DNA of 64,000 bases from Candida dubliniensis CD36 (Eukaryota; Ascomycota; Pichiomycetes; Serinales; Debaryomycetaceae): the NCBI RefSeq assembly GCF_000026945.1, contig NC_012866.1:620001-684000 (forward strand). The letters are read 5' to 3'. Position numbers and translations under genes: made by a program. This document shows, piece after piece, positions 63,966 through 64,000 of the stretch (the stretch's first letter is position 1; every line of letters begins with the position of its first letter). The notes under the pieces were generated by a model, which was given only the letters and a program-made list of their open reading frames with translations, was not told the DNA's origin and did not search any database.

Positions 63966-64000
63966 TATAAGATTATCAAGAGAATAGTAATTTTAAAAAA

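Overview
The window is AT-rich yeast DNA with almost entirely intronless genes, long homopolymer tracts between genes, and one long-repeat locus. The left end is a Major Repeat Sequence (MRS): a 2,106-bp RPS repeat unit with ~172-bp 'alt' sub-repeats and SfiI palindromes, followed by an RB2-like flank carrying an FGR6-family gene. This repeat, together with CHS1, POL3, NIK1, ERG5, PMT1, an ENA-type pump and two LIP lipases, identifies Candida albicans. The gene order fits my memory of chromosome 7. CUG is read as serine in this clade; residue letters and positions below are from standard-code conceptual translation.

Layout. 1-2898 is the RPS array, continuing off the left edge. 2899 to about 9100 is the RB2-like flank with the FGR6-type gene (5200-6750) and five ~200-bp tandem repeats (7.69-8.58 kb), each carrying an A-rich segment bounded by a short inverted repeat. 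About 9.1-10.3 kb is a GC-rich island with a hexamer minisatellite and G-quadruplex-like runs. Then come CHS1 (+), an RCC1/SRM1-type Ran exchange factor (+) and POL3 (-). 19445-24592 is a rearranged Ty1/copia retrotransposon whose protease-integrase half is inverted relative to its RT-RNase H half. It is followed by NIK1 (+), PRX1 (+), an uncharacterised LINE-endonuclease-like protein with a PCNA-binding (PIP) motif and a SANT-like domain (+), and ERG5 (+). A pair of inverted paralogous secreted lipases (36.5 and 47.2-48.6 kb) brackets PMT1 (+), SSM4/DOA10 (-) and TAF13 (-). The right end has an ENA-type sodium pump (+), an amidase (+), TSR4 (-), mitochondrial IF2/IFM1 (-), DBF4 (-) and the zinc chaperone ZNG1 (-).

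This is a eukaryotic chromosome segment, so genes are separate transcription units. Shared themes are the cell wall and surface (Chs1, Pmt1, secreted lipases), membrane and stress (Erg5, Nik1, Ena pump, Prx1, Doa10) and replication (Pol3, Dbf4, and possibly the PIP-box protein). No tRNA, rRNA or CRISPR was found by reading.

The most interesting items are: (1) five tandem repeats whose terminal inverted repeats change in a pairing-preserving way; (2) a gene joining an L1-type endonuclease fold (one catalytic Asp replaced), a consensus PIP box and a SANT-like domain; (3) the internally inverted retrotransposon; (4) the phased conserved boxes in RPS; (5) a 1-Cys peroxiredoxin without the conserved active-site proline; and (6) a P-type ATPase frame with no in-frame ATG near its start.
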